Positions 62,147 to 64,000 of a stretch of DNA of 64,000 nucleotides are shown here, in pieces; the stretch's first letter is position 1; every line of letters starts with the position of its first letter. Source of the DNA: Parabacteroides hominis (GTDB taxonomy: Bacteria; Bacteroidota; Bacteroidia; Bacteroidales; Tannerellaceae); contig NZ_JACOOJ010000009.1 in the NCBI RefSeq assembly GCF_014287585.1, positions 62,001 to 126,000 of the forward strand, given 5' to 3'. A program made the position numbers and the translations under genes. The notes beneath the pieces were generated by a model. It worked only from the letters and a program-made list of their open reading frames with translations, had not been told where the DNA came from and made no database searches.

Positions 62147-62178
62147 AAAAGTCCCGGAATTGAGTTTCGGGACTTTTT
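62147..62178 (+). terminator. Rho-independent terminator
   Basis: AAAAGTCCCG (62147-62156) pairs with CGGGACTTTT (62168-62177), followed by more T residues. It separates the oxidoreductase from the sulfatase gene. Confidence 0.9.
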
Positions 62179-62261
62179 TTATATATTTTCCAGTCCGGAT
62201 AGTGATTATTTCGTTCGCTCTGTTTAATTTTGCCTAATCCAGACAAAAAACATAATATATC

Positions 62262-63836
62262 ATGAAAACGAATCAACTATTTCTTTTGACAGGTTTGGCC
62301 ACAGTCGCTCTTCCTGCCTGTGTCCAGAAAGACAAAAAAGAGGTGTCGGAGAAACCTATGAACATTCTCTACATCATGTGCGACGATCATTCTTACCAGA
62401 CAATCAGTGCTTACGATCATCGTTTTATCGAAACTCCGAACATCGACCGGATTGCCGATGAAGGCGTACGGTTCACGAACAGCTTCGTCGCCAACTCTTT
62501 GAGCGGCCCCAGCCGTGCTTGTTTGCTGACGGGCAAGCACAGCCACAAAAATGGCTTTACCGACAATACGAAACGTTTCGACGGTAGCCAGCAGACATTC
62601 CCGAAGTTGTTGCAGCAGGCCGGTTATCAGACCGCTATTGTTGGAAAATGGCATTTGACTTCTGATCCGACAGGTTTCGATTACTGGAATATCCTGACCG
62701 GACAAGGGGATTATTATAATCCGTATTTTATCGATAACGGAGAGAAAAAACAGATCGAAGGATATGCCACGAATATCACGACAGACCTGGCTTTGGACTG
62801 GCTGGACAACAAGCGTGATAAAAACAAACCTTTCTGCCTCTTGCTCCATCACAAAGCGCCCCATCGTACCTGGATGCCGGATACCTGCGATCTGGATTTG
62901 TATGAAGATGTCGTTTATCCGGTTCCCGAAACGTTCTATGACAAATATGAAGGACGTATTGCCGCATCCGAACAGGAAATGAGCATCATTAAGGATATGG
63001 ACCTCGTCTATGACCTGAAGATGGCGGATAAGGAAAATGAAATTCATACGGCTACCGGACTGGAAAAGAACGGGCGTGATTTGTACAACCGGATGAATCC
63101 GGCTCAGAAAGCTGCATGGGACCGGCATTATGATCCGATTATCAAGAAGTTTAAAGAACAGAAGCTGACCGGAAAGGCTTTGGCCGAATGGAAATACCAG
63201 CAGTACATGCACGATTATATGCGTGTGATCCATTCCGTAGACCGTAATGTCGGTCGTGTATTGGATTATATGAAGAAAAACGGTTTGTTGGAGAATACGA
63301 TTATCGTCTATACTTCCGACCAGGGTTTCTATATGGGTGAACATGGTTGGTTCGACAAGCGTTTCATGTATGAAGAATCTTTCCGTACGCCGATGCTGGT
63401 CCGATTCCCCGGCGGTGTTAAAGGTGACATTCCCGAAATGGTTCAGAATATCGACCATGCTGCTACTTTCCTGCAGTTGGCAGGCGTTTCGGTTCCTGAA
63501 GATATCCAGGGCGATTCTTATTTGCCATTGTTGAAAGGTGAAAAACCGAAAGACTGGCGCACTTCCTTGTATTACCATTATTACGAATATCCGGCGGAAC
63601 ATGCGGTTAAACGCCATTACGGTGTTCGTACCGACCGCTATAAATTAATACATTTCTATAATGACATCGATGTTTGGGAGCTTTATGATCTGCAAAACGA
63701 TCCGATGGAAATGCATAACATCTATAACGAACCGGGCAACGAAAACTTGATCGACAGTCTGAAAACCGAACTGCATAAATTGCAGAAACAGTACGACGAT
63801 CCGATCGAAACGGAGTTGGCAAATGCAAAGAAATGA
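62262..63836 (+). CDS. Serine-type sulfatase, probable lipoprotein
   Basis: 524 aa. The signal peptide ends with LPAC (Cys20), a likely lipobox. The formylglycine signature is SGPSR at residues 81-85: Ser81 rather than Cys, so maturation needs an anaerobic sulfatase-maturating enzyme (radical SAM), not seen in this window. Metal ligands D41/D42 (MCDDH) and the late TSDQGFYMGEHGWFDKRFMYEES motif are present. It probably removes sulfate from host or dietary glycans; substrate unknown. Confidence 0.95.
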   Translation: MKTNQLFLLTGLATVALPACVQKDKKEVSEKPMNILYIMCDDHSYQTISAYDHRFIETPNIDRIADEGVRFTNSFVANSLSGPSRACLLTGKHSHKNGFTDNTKRFDGSQQTFPKLLQQAGYQTAIVGKWHLTSDPTGFDYWNILTGQGDYYNPYFIDNGEKKQIEGYATNITTDLALDWLDNKRDKNKPFCLLLHHKAPHRTWMPDTCDLDLYEDVVYPVPETFYDKYEGRIAASEQEMSIIKDMDLVYDLKMADKENEIHTATGLEKNGRDLYNRMNPAQKAAWDRHYDPIIKKFKEQKLTGKALAEWKYQQYMHDYMRVIHSVDRNVGRVLDYMKKNGLLENTIIVYTSDQGFYMGEHGWFDKRFMYEESFRTPMLVRFPGGVKGDIPEMVQNIDHAATFLQLAGVSVPEDIQGDSYLPLLKGEKPKDWRTSLYYHYYEYPAEHAVKRHYGVRTDRYKLIHFYNDIDVWELYDLQNDPMEMHNIYNEPGNENLIDSLKTELHKLQKQYDDPIETELANAKK

Positions 63837-63849
63837 GATAGATAGAAAT

Positions 63850-63881
63850 AAAAAAGGCATTCGAAAATGAATGCCTTTTTT
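63850..63881 (+). terminator. Terminator of the sulfatase gene
   Basis: AAAAAAGGCATTC (63850-63862) pairs with GAATGCCTTTTTT (63869-63881), a 13-bp stem with T run. Confidence 0.9.
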
Positions 63882-63901
63882 ATTTACTTACCGTAAGATT
63901 G

Positions 63902-63946
63902 TGGAGCATATCGGACTCGAACCGATCACCTTCAGACTGCCAGTCT
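63902..63946 (-). tRNA. 3' half of a tRNA gene (probable attachment-site remnant)
   Basis: Read on the minus strand, the following parts are present in order: anticodon loop CTGGCAG, right half of its stem TCTGA, variable AGGTG, T arm ATCGG-TTCGAGT-CCGAT, acceptor 3' strand ATGCTCC and discriminator A. U33 is conserved and the anticodon would be GGC (Ala); U at position 70 would fit a G3-U70 alanine tRNA. The 5' half (acceptor 5' strand and D arm) is absent from 63947-64000, which is AT-rich and without recognisable genes. Such fragments mark the end of elements integrated at tRNA genes. Confidence 0.6.
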
Positions 63947-64000
63947 TTATTTTTGCTTATTTAGTGTATTGATTATTAGATATTTACATTCTTGCATTAA

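Noticed and set aside
62277..63617. 446-codon minus-strand frame inside the sulfatase gene
   Set aside because: Shadow of the sulfatase; no start signals and atypical composition.

Overview
The window looks like a chromosomal segment of a gut Bacteroidales species, most likely Parabacteroides. The reasons are the Bacteroidota promoter pattern (TAnnTTTG near -7, sometimes with TTTG 19-20 bp upstream), Bacteroidales families of unknown function (DUF4251, DUF4837, DUF4301, DUF6078, DUF6383, DUF6722, PCMD), dipeptidyl peptidase IV, an HU-like/DUF4469 protein, and an ilv operon that includes an acyl-ACP thioesterase. The genus call is inference.

Layout. 1-4.2 kb: the end of an unidentified gene, then a minus-strand five-gene partner-switching signalling operon (STAS antagonist, RsbW-like kinase, two histidine-kinase-like proteins, response-regulator PP2C phosphatase). 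4.3-9.3 kb: small membrane proteins, a Ca2+ P-type ATPase, a DUF4251 protein and a radical SAM protein. 9.4-17 kb: DPP IV, lipoyl synthase, a membrane protein with a decayed Nudix-like domain, a phosphodiesterase, polyphosphate kinase and a membrane-anchored HTH-like protein. 17.2-24.3 kb: a DUF4837 lipoprotein and two paralogous FtsX-type permeases flanking an HU-like protein. 24.3-24.9 kb: a gene-free stretch full of inverted repeats, followed by tag.

25.6-40.8 kb is the branched-chain amino acid region: ilvD-ilvB-ilvN-thioesterase-ilvC, then (after a phosphatase gene and a probably truncated gene) leuA-leuC-leuD-citramalate/isopropylmalate synthase-mgsA-leuB. Each block starts with a strong promoter, a short Ile/Leu/Val-rich leader peptide, a terminator, and a segment just after or overlapping the leader stop codon that is perfectly complementary to the 5' arm of that terminator. 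This is a complete transcription-attenuation layout.

40.9-56.9 kb: acyltransferase, TPR protein, MscS channel, a large AT-rich DUF6383 surface protein, a lipoprotein, a CCA-adding-type enzyme, GNAT, DUF6078, a sugar O-acetyltransferase, an AraC regulator, RelA, DUF4301 and an aldo/keto reductase. 57-63.8 kb looks like a glycan-use cluster: two Gfo/Idh/MocA oxidoreductases, a PCMD lipoprotein, a beta-barrel protein and a sulfatase. At the right edge lies the 3' half of a tRNA gene without its 5' half, which resembles the attachment-site scar of an integrated element lying to the right.

The most unusual non-coding signals are: (i) two arrays of 22-bp units, each a 16-bp palindrome plus a 6-bp spacer, at 7.6 kb and 50.4 kb, whose palindromes show compensatory base changes, and a 23-bp-period cousin at 20.7 kb; (ii) a 188-bp element with perfect 32-bp terminal inverted repeats sitting at the predicted transcription start of the CCA enzyme gene; (iii) two copies of a family of long inverted repeats built from ATCCGTG-type units. 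No phage, CRISPR array, transposase or rRNA gene was seen.
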